From contig JAGCYI010000181.1 in the NCBI GenBank assembly GCA_017960885.1, forward strand, positions 1 to 53,535: DNA of 53,535 nt, read 5' to 3'. Of this stretch, positions 18,466-26,379 are shown one piece after another. The stretch is from Bacteroidales bacterium (GTDB lineage: Bacteria > Bacteroidota > Bacteroidia > Bacteroidales > UBA3824). Position 1 is the first letter of the stretch, and every line of letters begins with the position of its first letter. Under the pieces are notes generated by a model. The model ran no database searches. It was not told where the DNA came from and saw nothing but the letters and a program-made list of their open reading frames with translations. The position numbers were made by a program, and so were the translations under genes.

Positions 18466-19299
18466 ATGATCGAAATAGGATATAATAATAAAATGCAGAT
18501 TCTTCGTGAGTGTCCTAATGGATTGATGCTCAATGGCGAAGACCTCGGCGAAATACTTATGCCCAAGCGCTACGTTACTCCCGATATGAAGGTGGGCAGC
18601 GAGGTAGACGTGTTTGTATATACCGACAGCGAAGACCGCCTTGTGGCTATTACCGATATGCCCATTGCCCATGTGGGACAGTTCGCCTGGCTCGAATGCG
18701 TGCAGACCTCGAAGGTGGGCGCGTTTCTTGACTGGGGCTTGGAAAAAGACCTTCTCTTGCCGTTTAGCGAGCAGAAAGACAAGCCGAGCGTGGGCCGCAA
18801 ATATTTTGTTTATATTTATTTAGACCAAAATACCAACCGCATAGTATGTTCGCAGAGGCTCAACAAGTTTCTCGATCCCCGCGACCCCGAATACTACCAT
18901 GGCGAGCGTGTGGAAATCTTTATCCATCAGCGCACTGAGCTTGGCTACAAGGTGATTGTTGACAATGCACATTGGGGAATGATTTACAATTCTGAGATGT
19001 TCCGCGAAGTGCATTCGGGCGAATACACCTACGGCTATGTGAACAAAATCCGCGAAGACAACCGCATTGATGTGATGCTTGAGAAATCGAGCGCCAAGCT
19101 TGTGGATTCTACCGAAGAGATTATTTATAAGAAGCTGCAAGAAAACAACGGCTTTCTTCCTTATTCCGACAAATCATCGCCCGATGACCTTATGCGCGTG
19201 TTCGGCATCAGCAAGAAGGTGTTCAAAAAAGCAATTGGCGGATTATACCGTCTGCATCTTATTGTTATAGAGGATAATGGAATACGGATTACTAAATAA
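18466..19299 (+). CDS. S1-like RNA-binding protein, CvfB family
   Basis: 277 residues. Begins MIEIGYNNKMQILRECPNGLML, the CvfB/YitL start, so the first Met is retained. Contains two to three S1-like modules (KVGSEVDVFVYTDSEDRLVAI, SKVGAFLDWGLEKDLLLPFSEQ, GYKVIVDNAHWGMIYNSE) and a C-terminal winged helix (LMRVFGISKKVFKKAIGGLYRLHLI). CvfB proteins bind RNA and influence virulence gene expression in Firmicutes; role here is presumably post-transcriptional. Likely co-transcribed with cvpA. Confidence 0.92.
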   Translation: MIEIGYNNKMQILRECPNGLMLNGEDLGEILMPKRYVTPDMKVGSEVDVFVYTDSEDRLVAITDMPIAHVGQFAWLECVQTSKVGAFLDWGLEKDLLLPFSEQKDKPSVGRKYFVYIYLDQNTNRIVCSQRLNKFLDPRDPEYYHGERVEIFIHQRTELGYKVIVDNAHWGMIYNSEMFREVHSGEYTYGYVNKIREDNRIDVMLEKSSAKLVDSTEEIIYKKLQENNGFLPYSDKSSPDDLMRVFGISKKVFKKAIGGLYRLHLIVIEDNGIRITK

Positions 19300-19343
19300 A
19301 TAAAAATATTTTCATTTTTTCATCCGAGTTTCATTTTTATCCG

Positions 19344-19351
19344 TATATTTG
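19344..19351 (+). promoter_or_regulatory. -7 box for ferredoxin gene
   Basis: TATATTTG, 44 bp upstream of the ferredoxin ATG. Confidence 0.6.
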
Positions 19352-19395
19352 CACTGATAAAAACAAACAAAACAAACAATCAAATTTAGACAATT

Positions 19396-19566
19396 ATGGC
19401 TTATATTATTGTAAAAGAAGAATGCCAGGCTTGCGGTACTTGCAAAGACGAATGTCCGCAAGAGGCTATCATGGAAGGCGATGTTTACTCTATCGATCCT
19501 GAAAAATGTGTTGAATGCGGCGCTTGTGCAGACGTTTGCCCCTGCGGTGCAATCAAACCCGAATAA
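19396..19566 (+). CDS. 2[4Fe-4S] ferredoxin
   Basis: 56 residues. Starts MAYIIVKEECQACG and has two CxxCxxCxxxCP clusters: C10, C13, C16, C20-P and the second set in KCVECGACADVCPCG, the classic clostridial-type low-potential ferredoxin. It carries electrons in the cytoplasm for anaerobic metabolism, for example pyruvate:ferredoxin oxidoreductase or radical SAM enzymes. Monocistronic: own promoter (19344-19351) and terminator (19584-19620). An extra Cys (PCG) follows the second cluster. Confidence 0.96.
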   Translation: MAYIIVKEECQACGTCKDECPQEAIMEGDVYSIDPEKCVECGACADVCPCGAIKPE

Positions 19567-19583
19567 AAAAATTTTATTCATAC

Positions 19584-19620
19584 AAAAAAAATCCCGGCGT
19601 GCTTAGCATACCGGGATTTT
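19584..19620. terminator. Bidirectional terminator after ferredoxin gene
   Basis: AAAATCCCGG and CCGGGATTTT, a perfect 10-bp stem with 13-nt loop; A-run upstream and T-run downstream, shared with the convergent TPM gene. Confidence 0.88.
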
Positions 19621-19626
19621 GTATTT

Positions 19627-20979
19627 TTAGAAGCTTCCGCTTCCGCCTCCGAACGAACGTCCGCTCGAGCCACCGTGGCTTCCTCCTCCAGAGGATTTTT
19701 GCGGCGGATCGTAGGTCTTGGTGGTGTGGGTGCTTACAAATGTGTCTTTGTTTACCGTCAGGCGGAACGAGCCTTCTTTCACATAGTCGGCTGCTGAGGT
19801 TGCCTTGCGGATGTTTTTGTATTTGCGTTTTTCTATCTTCAATAGTATAAAGCCAAGTAAGAGCGCAAACAATGAGCATTTTATCCACGGGAAGGTGGTT
19901 TCGTAGATGTAGTCATCTTCGTATGAGTCGATAAATGTGCTGATTGCAGTATAATAGTTCCCTGCTTTGAGGTCGGGCGCCATTTTTTCGATGTACGACT
20001 GATAGTTGTATGCTGCCACGTTGTATTTGTCGTGCGGCTTACCAACGTCGAGCATCGAGAATTTGCGGTTTTCCATGTCAATTAACAATATTGCACCGTC
20101 GTAGCCTTCTTTTGCCTGAACGCCTTTACCAAAGTCGTTGTATTCATAAAAGTCCATTGCAAAGTTTTCAGAGGCTATGTTTTCGTAGCTTGCCTGCTTG
20201 TTGTTGTGGTTGATGGTTACCACCACCATATCCACATTGTGTTTGTCGATAAACTGGTGGATACGGCTTTGGAGTTTAGAAATCTCGCTTTCGGTGAGCA
20301 ATCCTGCTGCGTCGTACACTTTTACAGCGGTGTCAACGTAAGGTGTTTCAAGAGCCAAACGAAGTTGTTCTTGTGAAAGTTGGCCTTTTAGAAACGACTT
20401 GAAAACCAACGGATTCTGCTCGGTACGTTTGCCGATTTCGTATTTTGCCCAATTGTCGCCGGGAAGGTCTACTGCGGCAGAAGTGCGGCTTTCGGTTGAG
20501 GTTTCGGATGTCGGGTTTAACGAATAGTTTTCTTCCACTGCGTCGATAAATGCCTGAAACATTTGTTCCCCGGAATAAGAGCTGCCGAAGCTTTTTAATG
20601 TGGCAGCAAAACTACTTTTGATGTCTTCTTTTAGGTCTTTTATTGGTCCTGCTGCAGTGATAATATATGTATTTTCAACATCGTCGATGTTGAGGATTAT
20701 GCAGTTTTCGCCGAAAGGACTCTTTTTGTAGAGGTCTACCAAAAATCCATCGTATACTTGGCAATATGTCTCTACAATTACAACATCTCCACCGATAAGG
20801 TCGGATACTTTGCCTAGTTTGTCGTTGAATTCGCTGTCGGTTAATACCGAATTGTCTTCGTCGATTATAATGAGTTTCGTATCTTTTGATACTTCTGGTA
20901 TTTGTGAACTGTTGGAAATCTGCGCACTCGCCGTGAGTGTTATCAGTAACGCCGTTATTAATATGCTAAGTTTTTTCAT
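19627..20979 (-). CDS. TPM domain membrane protein
   Basis: 450 residues. Signal peptide (KKLSILITALLITLTASAQ). The TPM fold spans about 215-355 (VYDAAGLLTESEISKLQSRIHQFIDKH, DMVVVTIN, GYDGAILLIDMENRKFSMLDVG). A single membrane helix (CSLFALLLGFILL) near 378-391 and a Gly/Ser-rich tail (SSGGGSHGGSSGRSFGGGSGSF), as in YgcG-type proteins. An additional domain of unknown type occupies 25-150. TPM proteins act in photosystem repair in plants but are of unclear role in heterotrophic bacteria. It follows the zinc-ribbon gene by 21 bp and is probably in the same operon. Confidence 0.9.
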   Translation of the reverse strand: MKKLSILITALLITLTASAQISNSSQIPEVSKDTKLIIIDEDNSVLTDSEFNDKLGKVSDLIGGDVVIVETYCQVYDGFLVDLYKKSPFGENCIILNIDDVENTYIITAAGPIKDLKEDIKSSFAATLKSFGSSYSGEQMFQAFIDAVEENYSLNPTSETSTESRTSAAVDLPGDNWAKYEIGKRTEQNPLVFKSFLKGQLSQEQLRLALETPYVDTAVKVYDAAGLLTESEISKLQSRIHQFIDKHNVDMVVVTINHNNKQASYENIASENFAMDFYEYNDFGKGVQAKEGYDGAILLIDMENRKFSMLDVGKPHDKYNVAAYNYQSYIEKMAPDLKAGNYYTAISTFIDSYEDDYIYETTFPWIKCSLFALLLGFILLKIEKRKYKNIRKATSAADYVKEGSFRLTVNKDTFVSTHTTKTYDPPQKSSGGGSHGGSSGRSFGGGSGSF

Positions 20980-21000
20980 TATCTTAATGGTTAATAGGTT

Positions 21001-22047
21001 TTACATGAAAATCAGATATGAAAGTCCGCAGACAATTGCCATTGCTATGATGGTGCGGATGAGGAAAAATCTCCACGCCTTGCCTTTGTCGATGGGAATG
21101 TCGCCCACGATGCGTCCGGTCTGGCCGTTCATAGCAAAAGTGTACATCTTGTCTTTAATCTTGGTGTTGAGCATCCAAACGGGCAGCATTGCGTATCGTA
21201 TGCCGGTGAAGACGGTGTTTTTCTGTTCCTGAGCTCCAATGAGCGAACCTCTGATGGTGCCGTAGAGCGACGCCATAAGAGAGTTGCCCATACGTAGCTG
21301 TGCGCGTTCCTTGTCTTCTTCGGGTCCCACGTCGTATTTTTCTGCCAAAAATCCAGAGAGAAACGAGTAGTTGAACGGCTGGAACTCCTTGAAATCAAAC
21401 GGTTCGATAGAGTCCATAGTGTCGTCGTCGAATTTCTTGCTACCGTCGGCGGGCACTTTTTCAAAGCTGATGTCGCCGGCGCGTTCCACGTGGTAGATGT
21501 CGGTTTTGGTGTAACGGTAGTCGCCGCTGCGCCAGGTGGTTATGTCGTGACGTTCGCCCGTGAGAAATCCGCGCGAATTGCCGTCGTATAGCCAGAAGGG
21601 AATGTATACGCCTGTGATCTTTTCGATGTTCTCTTGTTTGCCAAACTCATCTGGAGCCAGGTGCTTGCCTTTGCGGTAGTTGTTGTAGGCGTTGATAGCG
21701 TCCTGCTTGGTGGTTTTAAACGGGATGATGAGCTCGGGTCGGAACTTGCCTTCCAAACGGCTTTTCATAATGCCAGCGCTTCCGCAGTATACACAGAATG
21801 TGGCTGCGGTGTTCTCGTCGGCAACCATCTCCGCACCGCAGTTTTTGCAGGCAAAAATGTTGAGTTCGGGTTGGTCTTCGATATCGCGACCTTGTGTCTT
21901 GGTGTCTTGGTCGGAGTCTTGCGTGATTTTGAAGATCTCCTCCTGTGAAAACGCCGAGCCGCAAAATTCGCATTTAAAGTTCTGCGTTTCGGCAGTGAAT
22001 TTTAAGTCTGAGCCGCAGGTGGGGCATTTTAGTACGGTTGTATCCAT
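21001..22047 (-). CDS. Zinc-ribbon membrane protein
   Basis: 348 residues from ATG 22047 (MDTTVLKCPTCG); the longer frame to 22116 has no support. Two zinc ribbons: CPTCGSDL / CEFCGSAF (8-38) and CKNCGAEM / CVYCGS (about 68-95), TFIIB-like. The middle has Trp/Tyr-rich beta strands (YIPFWLYDGNSRGFLTGERHD), and the C-terminus one membrane segment (FFLIRTIIAMAIVCGLSYLIF). Cytosolic zinc ribbons in front of a membrane anchor suggest nucleic acid or protein binding at the membrane. Precedes the TPM gene. Confidence 0.85.
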   Translation of the reverse strand: MDTTVLKCPTCGSDLKFTAETQNFKCEFCGSAFSQEEIFKITQDSDQDTKTQGRDIEDQPELNIFACKNCGAEMVADENTAATFCVYCGSAGIMKSRLEGKFRPELIIPFKTTKQDAINAYNNYRKGKHLAPDEFGKQENIEKITGVYIPFWLYDGNSRGFLTGERHDITTWRSGDYRYTKTDIYHVERAGDISFEKVPADGSKKFDDDTMDSIEPFDFKEFQPFNYSFLSGFLAEKYDVGPEEDKERAQLRMGNSLMASLYGTIRGSLIGAQEQKNTVFTGIRYAMLPVWMLNTKIKDKMYTFAMNGQTGRIVGDIPIDKGKAWRFFLIRTIIAMAIVCGLSYLIFM

Positions 22048-22133
22048 CAATAAAGGTTTTAAATTGTTTTGCGTAAATATACGGATTTTTTTTGATAGCC
22101 TGTATGATTTTTGCAAAATTTATTCCAACAAAC

Positions 22134-22172
22134 AAAAAAAGCGGATTATCTTGTTGATAATCCGCTTTTTTT
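22134..22172. terminator. Terminator after M56/TonB gene
   Basis: AGCGGATTATC - TTGTT - GATAATCCGCT with flanking A- and T-runs. It lies between the M56 gene stop (22188) and the zinc-ribbon gene start on the minus strand. Confidence 0.88.
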
Positions 22173-22187
22173 CACGTTAGTCAATTT

Positions 22188-23438
22188 TTATTCTTTGTCC
22201 TCAGACTGATTTTCTTTGGCAAGTTGGAATTTGATGGGCACTTGCATTCTTACGTTAACGGGTTTTCCACTTTGACGTCCGGGAATCCATTCAGGCATAC
22301 TTTCGATAACCTTGATGGCCTCCTGGTCGAGAAGCGGGTCTACGCCACGGAGTGTTGTTACGTTTTCTATCTTGCCTTCGCTGTTTACCACGAATTTGAC
22401 GTACACTGTACCTTCAATGTCTTTCGCTTTCGCCTCTTCGGGATAGACTACGTTTTCGGCGATGTACATCAGCACGGCATTTTCGCCACCGGGAAATTCT
22501 GGCATTTCTTCTACAATTACATACGCATCGTCTTGGTTTGTAAAAGATTTTTCATTAATTTTGTCGTCGTTAGTTGCCAACATTGAGTTGTTGCAATTGG
22601 CGAAAGTTACAGCAAGACACGCTGTTACTGCAATCGGAAGCAATACCTTGAAAGCCGCCGATTTAGATGATTTTTTTGACATCATAGCAATTCTGTTTTT
22701 TAAGTTACTGTGATTCAGGCTGCTGACAACCGAACTCCAATTCCTGCCGGCAGCCTTTTTAATTAATAATATTTGATAGTTTTTTGCATTAATTCCTGAA
22801 TTAACCACCGCCGCGTCGGCCTGAAACTCGTGCACCGAACGCAACTCGCGTCGGAAAAGCCATATCACAGGGTTGAACCACTGCAAACAGCATAGCAAGT
22901 CGATGAATATCAAGTCGAAAGTGTGACGGTAATGTATGTGCGCCATCTCGTGGGTGAGTATCTCGCGGGGATTGTTGCGGTAGTCGTCGGAGTTGATAAA
23001 TATGTATCTGAGCCAACTTACGGGCGACTTAACCGATTCTGACACAATGAGATCTGTGCCTTTCTCGATTTCAATTTTCCTGTTGCGTGCTGCTTTTACG
23101 AGTATGGTGGCTGTGGAGATGAGAAACCTGAGGAAAAATACCGACGCACCTATTAATATTATGTATATAAGAACGTCGGTATATGATATACTGTTAACAA
23201 AGTCGCCGCTAACTATCACCGCGCCAAGTTCGATAACGGTTTCTGACATCTGGCTTTCGACCTCAAAGGTTAGAAAATCAGGTAGTTTTACCAATGGGAG
23301 CACAAACGACAGCGCTACTCCTGAAAGTATAGCCGCACGGTTGAGCGCGTGAAATGAATCTTTGCTCAGAAACAATTTGTAACTGATAAACACCGCTGTA
23401 AGTGTCAGCGCTACTTGAAAACAATATACCGGTTCCAT
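22188..23438 (-). CDS. M56 (BlaR1-type) metallopeptidase with TonB C-terminal domain
   Basis: 416 residues. Four membrane segments in the first 270 residues; the zinc protease motif HEMAHIHYRH lies near 167-176, with a following helix LIFIDLLCCLQWFNPVIWLF. After a further TM (LLPIAVTACLAVTFANC) comes a periplasmic TonB C-terminal domain (about 320-405: EEAKAKDIEGTVYVKFVVNSEGKIE, WIPGRQSGKPVNVRMQVPIKFQL). BlaR1 relatives sense an envelope signal and cleave the partner repressor BlaI, encoded 14 bp upstream. The TonB domain in place of a penicillin sensor is common in Bacteroidota. Confidence 0.93.
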   Translation of the reverse strand: MEPVYCFQVALTLTAVFISYKLFLSKDSFHALNRAAILSGVALSFVLPLVKLPDFLTFEVESQMSETVIELGAVIVSGDFVNSISYTDVLIYIILIGASVFFLRFLISTATILVKAARNRKIEIEKGTDLIVSESVKSPVSWLRYIFINSDDYRNNPREILTHEMAHIHYRHTFDLIFIDLLCCLQWFNPVIWLFRRELRSVHEFQADAAVVNSGINAKNYQILLIKKAAGRNWSSVVSSLNHSNLKNRIAMMSKKSSKSAAFKVLLPIAVTACLAVTFANCNNSMLATNDDKINEKSFTNQDDAYVIVEEMPEFPGGENAVLMYIAENVVYPEEAKAKDIEGTVYVKFVVNSEGKIENVTTLRGVDPLLDQEAIKVIESMPEWIPGRQSGKPVNVRMQVPIKFQLAKENQSEDKE

Positions 23439-23452
23439 ATTCTTATTGTTTA

Positions 23453-23809
23453 TTATTGGTTTTCAACTTGTTTTAATAGATCCTTTATTTCGTCTTCCGA
23501 CAGCTCTCCGTCGTCAACAAGTGCCGAAACAGCGCTTTTGATCGAGTTGTTGAAATACTCCTTGATGATGTTTTTGATGGAGCGGCTTCCGAACTCGTCT
23601 CTTTTTATCTTGGCGAAATATTGGTAGGTGTTGCCGTATGCCTTGTGGTCGACAAAACCTTTGGCTTCGAGACCGCGCACCAATGTGGATATGGTGTTGA
23701 AGTGCGGCTTTGGTTCGGGCATCAGTTCGAGAATGTCTTTCACGAACATCGCCCCCCTGTCCCAAAACAGGTTCATAATTTCTTCCTCTTTCTTTGTAAG
23801 TTTTTCCAT
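23453..23809 (-). CDS. BlaI/MecI/CopY family repressor
   Basis: 118 residues, usual BlaI length. Winged helix in the first 75 residues (LTKKEEEIMNLFWDRGAMFVKDILELM, HFNTISTLVRGLEAKGFVDHKAYGNTYQYFAKI) and a C-terminal dimerisation/cleavage helix. It should repress its own operon until cleaved by the M56 protease encoded next. Two candidate operators are visible upstream (23862-23899). Confidence 0.95.
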   Translation of the reverse strand: MEKLTKKEEEIMNLFWDRGAMFVKDILELMPEPKPHFNTISTLVRGLEAKGFVDHKAYGNTYQYFAKIKRDEFGSRSIKNIIKEYFNNSIKSAVSALVDDGELSEDEIKDLLKQVENQ

Positions 23810-23832
23810 TTGCTTTGTTTTTTATTGCACTG

Positions 23833-23899
23833 CAAATATAAAACATAAAAAAATAACTTCCAACTATTTTTTGCAGTTTTTTAACTATTTTTTTTAGTT
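23833..23899 (-). promoter_or_regulatory. blaI promoter and two candidate BlaI operators
   Basis: The -7 box TATATTTG (minus strand, 23833-23840) lies 24 bp upstream of the blaI ATG; GTTG at 23861-23864 is at the -33 spacing (20 bp). Two 17-bp dyads AACTATTTTTTGCAGTT (23862-23878) and AACTATTTTTTTTAGTT (23883-23899) are offset by 21 bp, two helical turns. The AACT(A)...AGTT dyad resembles the ACTA-TAGT core of BlaI/MecI operators and one overlaps the -33 element. Confidence 0.65.
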
Positions 23900-23984
23900 T
23901 TATTGAAAATAGTATCGAGAGGTATCTGTGGATGGGGTAGGGGAAGCATTATTCCCAAAAAACACACATTATATAAATAATGTA

Positions 23985-23992
23985 TATATTTG
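23985..23992 (+). promoter_or_regulatory. -7 box for GNAT gene
   Basis: TATATTTG, 41 bp upstream of the GNAT ATG at 24034. Confidence 0.6.
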
Positions 23993-24033
23993 CACCTCAA
24001 TAATTCGGTAACCAATATTATAACCGCTTGATT

Positions 24034-24582
24034 ATGAAGTATTCGCAAACCATAACGTTAAAAAACGGCGCAGATTGCATCCTTAGAAACGGCACTGCAA
24101 ACGACGCCGAGGCTGCTCTCGCTGTGTTTTTGTCCACCCACCAACAAACCGACAACCTGCTTACATATCCCGACGAAAACCAAACCACCGTTGAAGATGA
24201 GGCTCAATATCTTAAAGACAAGACCCTTAGCCACAATGAGATAGAAATAGTGGCAGAGGTAGCCGGCAAGATAGTAGGCACGGCAGGCATATCAGAAGTG
24301 GGCAGTTGCTACAAGTTGCGCCACCGTGCGGAGTTCGGTATCGGTATCGACCGTGAATATTGGGGACTCGGCATCGGCTCGGCAATGCTTTCGGCGTGTA
24401 TCGACTGTGCCAAGAAAGCAGGTTACAGTCAGTTGGAACTCAATGTTGTGTCCGACAACCATTCAGCCATAGCAATGTACAAGAAAGCCGGCTTCGTAGA
24501 GTTCGGCCGCAACCCCAAAGGCTTCCGCTCCCGAGTTAATGGATATCAGGAGCTGGTGTATATGAGGTTGGATTTGGAGTAG
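24034..24582 (+). CDS. GNAT family N-acetyltransferase
   Basis: 182 residues from ATG 24034; the in-frame TTG at 24028 is less likely. GNAT fold: acetyl-CoA pyrophosphate loop in GIGIDREYWGLGIGSAML, and the C-terminal NVVSDNHSAIAMYKKAGFVEFGR motif, as in RimJ/RimL-like or PseH-like acetyltransferases. Substrate unknown. Its last 47 bp overlap the 3' end of the convergent EcsC-family gene. Confidence 0.93.
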   Translation: MKYSQTITLKNGADCILRNGTANDAEAALAVFLSTHQQTDNLLTYPDENQTTVEDEAQYLKDKTLSHNEIEIVAEVAGKIVGTAGISEVGSCYKLRHRAEFGIGIDREYWGLGIGSAMLSACIDCAKKAGYSQLELNVVSDNHSAIAMYKKAGFVEFGRNPKGFRSRVNGYQELVYMRLDLE

Positions 24583-25273
24583 AGAAATTGATGAGTTTTT
24601 TCTGCATAAGTAAGGCGGATTTTTTGAAACCTGCGTAGGTGATTCCGCCGGAGATGAGTCCGCCGAGTAACGGAACTGCTTTGCCGAGGATGTTGCTTAC
24701 GGATCGTTTGGTGAGACTTTGCCCGAGCGAAGCGGCTATGTTTTTGGCTATCTTGATGATGACCGTCTTCATAAGGTACTCGATAAATTCGCGTCCCGAT
24801 TTTTTCCACGCATTGTCGATAATCTTTTGCACCACAGTTTCGGTTCCCGTTACGCCGAGCATAAAGCCGAGGCATAGAAGGGTGCTGCTTTGTCGGTATT
24901 CTTCGTCTTGTTCGTTGACACCTTGGAAGTTAACACCATAGAGGTAAGCAAGTTTCTGCGACAATGCGATGTAGTAACCGAGGTTTTGCACAATGTCGGG
25001 GGCTGCTGCCACAAGTCCCCACGGTCCGCCGGGAATACCTGCGGCAAACGACAGCGCCGATGTCTGCCAAAGGTCGTTGTTGATAATCTTGTCGGCGATG
25101 AAGTTTATCTCGGTGATTCCGAGAGCCTTCACAGGGTTTTCGAGGAATAGTTCCTGCTGTGCTGTACTTACATTCTTTTTGTAGTTGAACAGTACATTGC
25201 GGAGAAACGCCTCACGGTCGATGCGTGTCTGCGGGTTGTCTACTGCTTTGAGTATAAGTGCGTTGATATCCAT
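24536..25273 (-). CDS. EcsC family protein
   Basis: 245 residues. EcsC-like: LQTS-type helix NDLWQTSALSFAAGIPGGPWGLVAAAPDIVQNLGYYIALSQKLAYLYG with the conserved P-D-x-x-Q and YG positions, then helices around GREFIEYLMKTVIIKIAKNIA and a Gly-rich hydrophobic region (VPLLGGLISGGITYAGF). EcsC proteins are of unknown biochemical function and are often found near toxin-antitoxin or defence genes; here VapBC follows upstream on the same strand (22 bp apart). Confidence 0.88.
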   Translation of the reverse strand: MDINALILKAVDNPQTRIDREAFLRNVLFNYKKNVSTAQQELFLENPVKALGITEINFIADKIINNDLWQTSALSFAAGIPGGPWGLVAAAPDIVQNLGYYIALSQKLAYLYGVNFQGVNEQDEEYRQSSTLLCLGFMLGVTGTETVVQKIIDNAWKKSGREFIEYLMKTVIIKIAKNIAASLGQSLTKRSVSNILGKAVPLLGGLISGGITYAGFKKSALLMQKKLINFSTPNPTSYTPAPDIH

Positions 25274-25295
25274 AGTGGTTGATGGGGGTTAATTA

Positions 25296-25718
25296 CTATT
25301 TATTTGTTGTGATAGCAAATGATCTATCTATCCAATTCTCTACTTTCAAATCTTTAATACGGGAAAAGTGTTTGATGTTGTCGGTTACAACAATGCAACC
25401 GCACTTTAACGCTGAGATGCCTATCATAATGTCGAAATCATCTATAAGTTGACCTATGTCGGTAAGACGGTTTTTTTCGGAGGCAAAACTGTCGGCAAAG
25501 TCAGAAAGAGGAATGATGGTAAATTCGTTTATAAATTGTCGTGTCTCGTTTATATGTTTCTGATTTTTGCTATGGTACGCTCCGTAGAGTAATTCTGCAA
25601 CCGTAATATCAGAAATGTAGCAATTACTTTGCCCCACCTGCTCAATCTTCTGGTCTAATGAGTATAGCCCTTTCATATAGAATATGCAGATGTTGGTGTC
25701 TAATAAGTACTTATTCAT
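25296..25718 (-). CDS. PIN domain toxin, VapC type
   Basis: 140 residues. PIN-domain acidic residues: MNKYLLDTNICIFY (Asp7), TVAELLYGA (Glu), DFDIMIGISAL (Asp pair), and VTDNIKHFSRI at the end, the VapC/FitB pattern. It would cleave RNA (tRNA or rRNA loops in known VapCs) when released from its antitoxin. The start follows the upstream antitoxin stop by 2 nt, so they are translationally coupled. Confidence 0.92.
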   Translation of the reverse strand: MNKYLLDTNICIFYMKGLYSLDQKIEQVGQSNCYISDITVAELLYGAYHSKNQKHINETRQFINEFTIIPLSDFADSFASEKNRLTDIGQLIDDFDIMIGISALKCGCIVVTDNIKHFSRIKDLKVENWIDRSFAITTNK

Positions 25719-25720
25719 AT

Positions 25721-25993
25721 TTAGTTGAATGAGACGGTTTGCCGTAAGCCGGAATTTGTGCGGCTGTTTTTAATAAAATCCTCAATTCCGTCGGTGTCAG
25801 GCGAGTTTGCCCACACTCCGAAAAGATTTTTTAGCGAACTAACCTTTTCGGTTTTTTCTGTTGTTTGTCTGGGTTCCAAAGAGTTGGCTATCATTTTTAG
25901 TAAGAATATTTTTATGCTGTCGCTTAGCGGATTGAGCATCTTAAAATATCCTTCTGCTACGTTGTAATCGGTGTTTAAAGTCGCTGTTGCCAT
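25721..25993 (-). CDS. Antitoxin of the PIN module
   Basis: 90 residues directly upstream of vapC. The pattern YFKMLNPLSDSIKIFLLKMIANSL followed by a polar stretch and FGVWANSPDTDGIEDFIKNSRT fits a small antitoxin whose C-terminal peptide wraps the PIN toxin; DNA-binding fold not evident. The same N-terminal layout is seen in the other PIN partner at 35629-35961 (YINLMQGMTREQKMIVVMYLTESM). The gene is transcribed from the promoter in repeat copy 1 (26014-26064). Confidence 0.8.
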   Translation of the reverse strand: MATATLNTDYNVAEGYFKMLNPLSDSIKIFLLKMIANSLEPRQTTEKTEKVSSLKNLFGVWANSPDTDGIEDFIKNSRTNSGLRQTVSFN

Positions 25994-26013
25994 TGTCCAA
26001 TGTTTTTTTCAGT

Positions 26014-26064
26014 TAGCAAATATATGGATTATTTGGGAGAAATGCAAAAATTTTTTTTTGATGC
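26014..26064 (-). repeat. Promoter-containing direct repeat, copy 1
   Basis: On the minus strand contains TTTG (26045-26048), 20 bp, TATATTTG (26017-26024), a perfect promoter 24 bp upstream of the antitoxin ATG. The 51-bp block from TAGCAAAT to GATGC is repeated at 26699-26748, including the central GGATTATTTGGGAGAAATG. Confidence 0.8.
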
Positions 26065-26364
26065 TCTAACACTAACACTGACACTGTTACTAACACTGAC
26101 ACTGACACTAACCCTATTACATATCCTAATACTAACCCTGTTACTTTGTCGGAAAAGCAAAAATATGTTTCGAAATTATGTATAGAACCAAAAAGTGCTC
26201 GTGAAATATTAGAATCACTGGGAATAATATATCATTCTAAAAATATCAAAACGTATATCAAGGATTTAGTGACAGAGGGTTATTTGATGATGACGGTTCC
26301 CGATAACCCAAAAAGTGCCGCACAGAGATATGTAACAACGGAGAAGGGGAAGACTATGATGTAA
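26062..26364 (+). pseudogene. C-terminal remnant of an AlbA/Schlafen-type regulator (winged helix)
   Basis: Open plus-strand frame of 100 codons after a stop at 26059-26061, without a plausible ATG start. It encodes a low-complexity Asn/Thr/Asp/Pro linker (from ACTGAC/ACTAAC repeats at 26066-26145) followed by LSEKQKYVSKLCIEPKSARE, then a winged helix ending MMTVPDNPKSAAQRYVTTEKG. This linker plus winged helix is what I know from the C-terminus of Bacteroidales ATP-binding proteins with an AlbA_2/Schlafen domain. The N-terminal catalytic part is missing, so I read it as the truncated tail of a lost gene. Alternative: a small free wHTH protein starting at TTG 26146. Confidence 0.55.
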
Positions 26365-26379
26365 TGAGATTCTCGGTCT

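Noticed and set aside
24536..24582. Overlap of GNAT and EcsC genes as a frameshift
   Set aside because: Both frames are intact; this is an ordinary convergent 3' overlap.
26000..26185. 61-residue plus-strand frame with L-T-L-T-L repeats
   Set aside because: It is another reading frame of the ACTGAC/ACTAAC repeat that in the right frame encodes the N-T-D-T linker of the regulator remnant, and its first part runs through a promoter.
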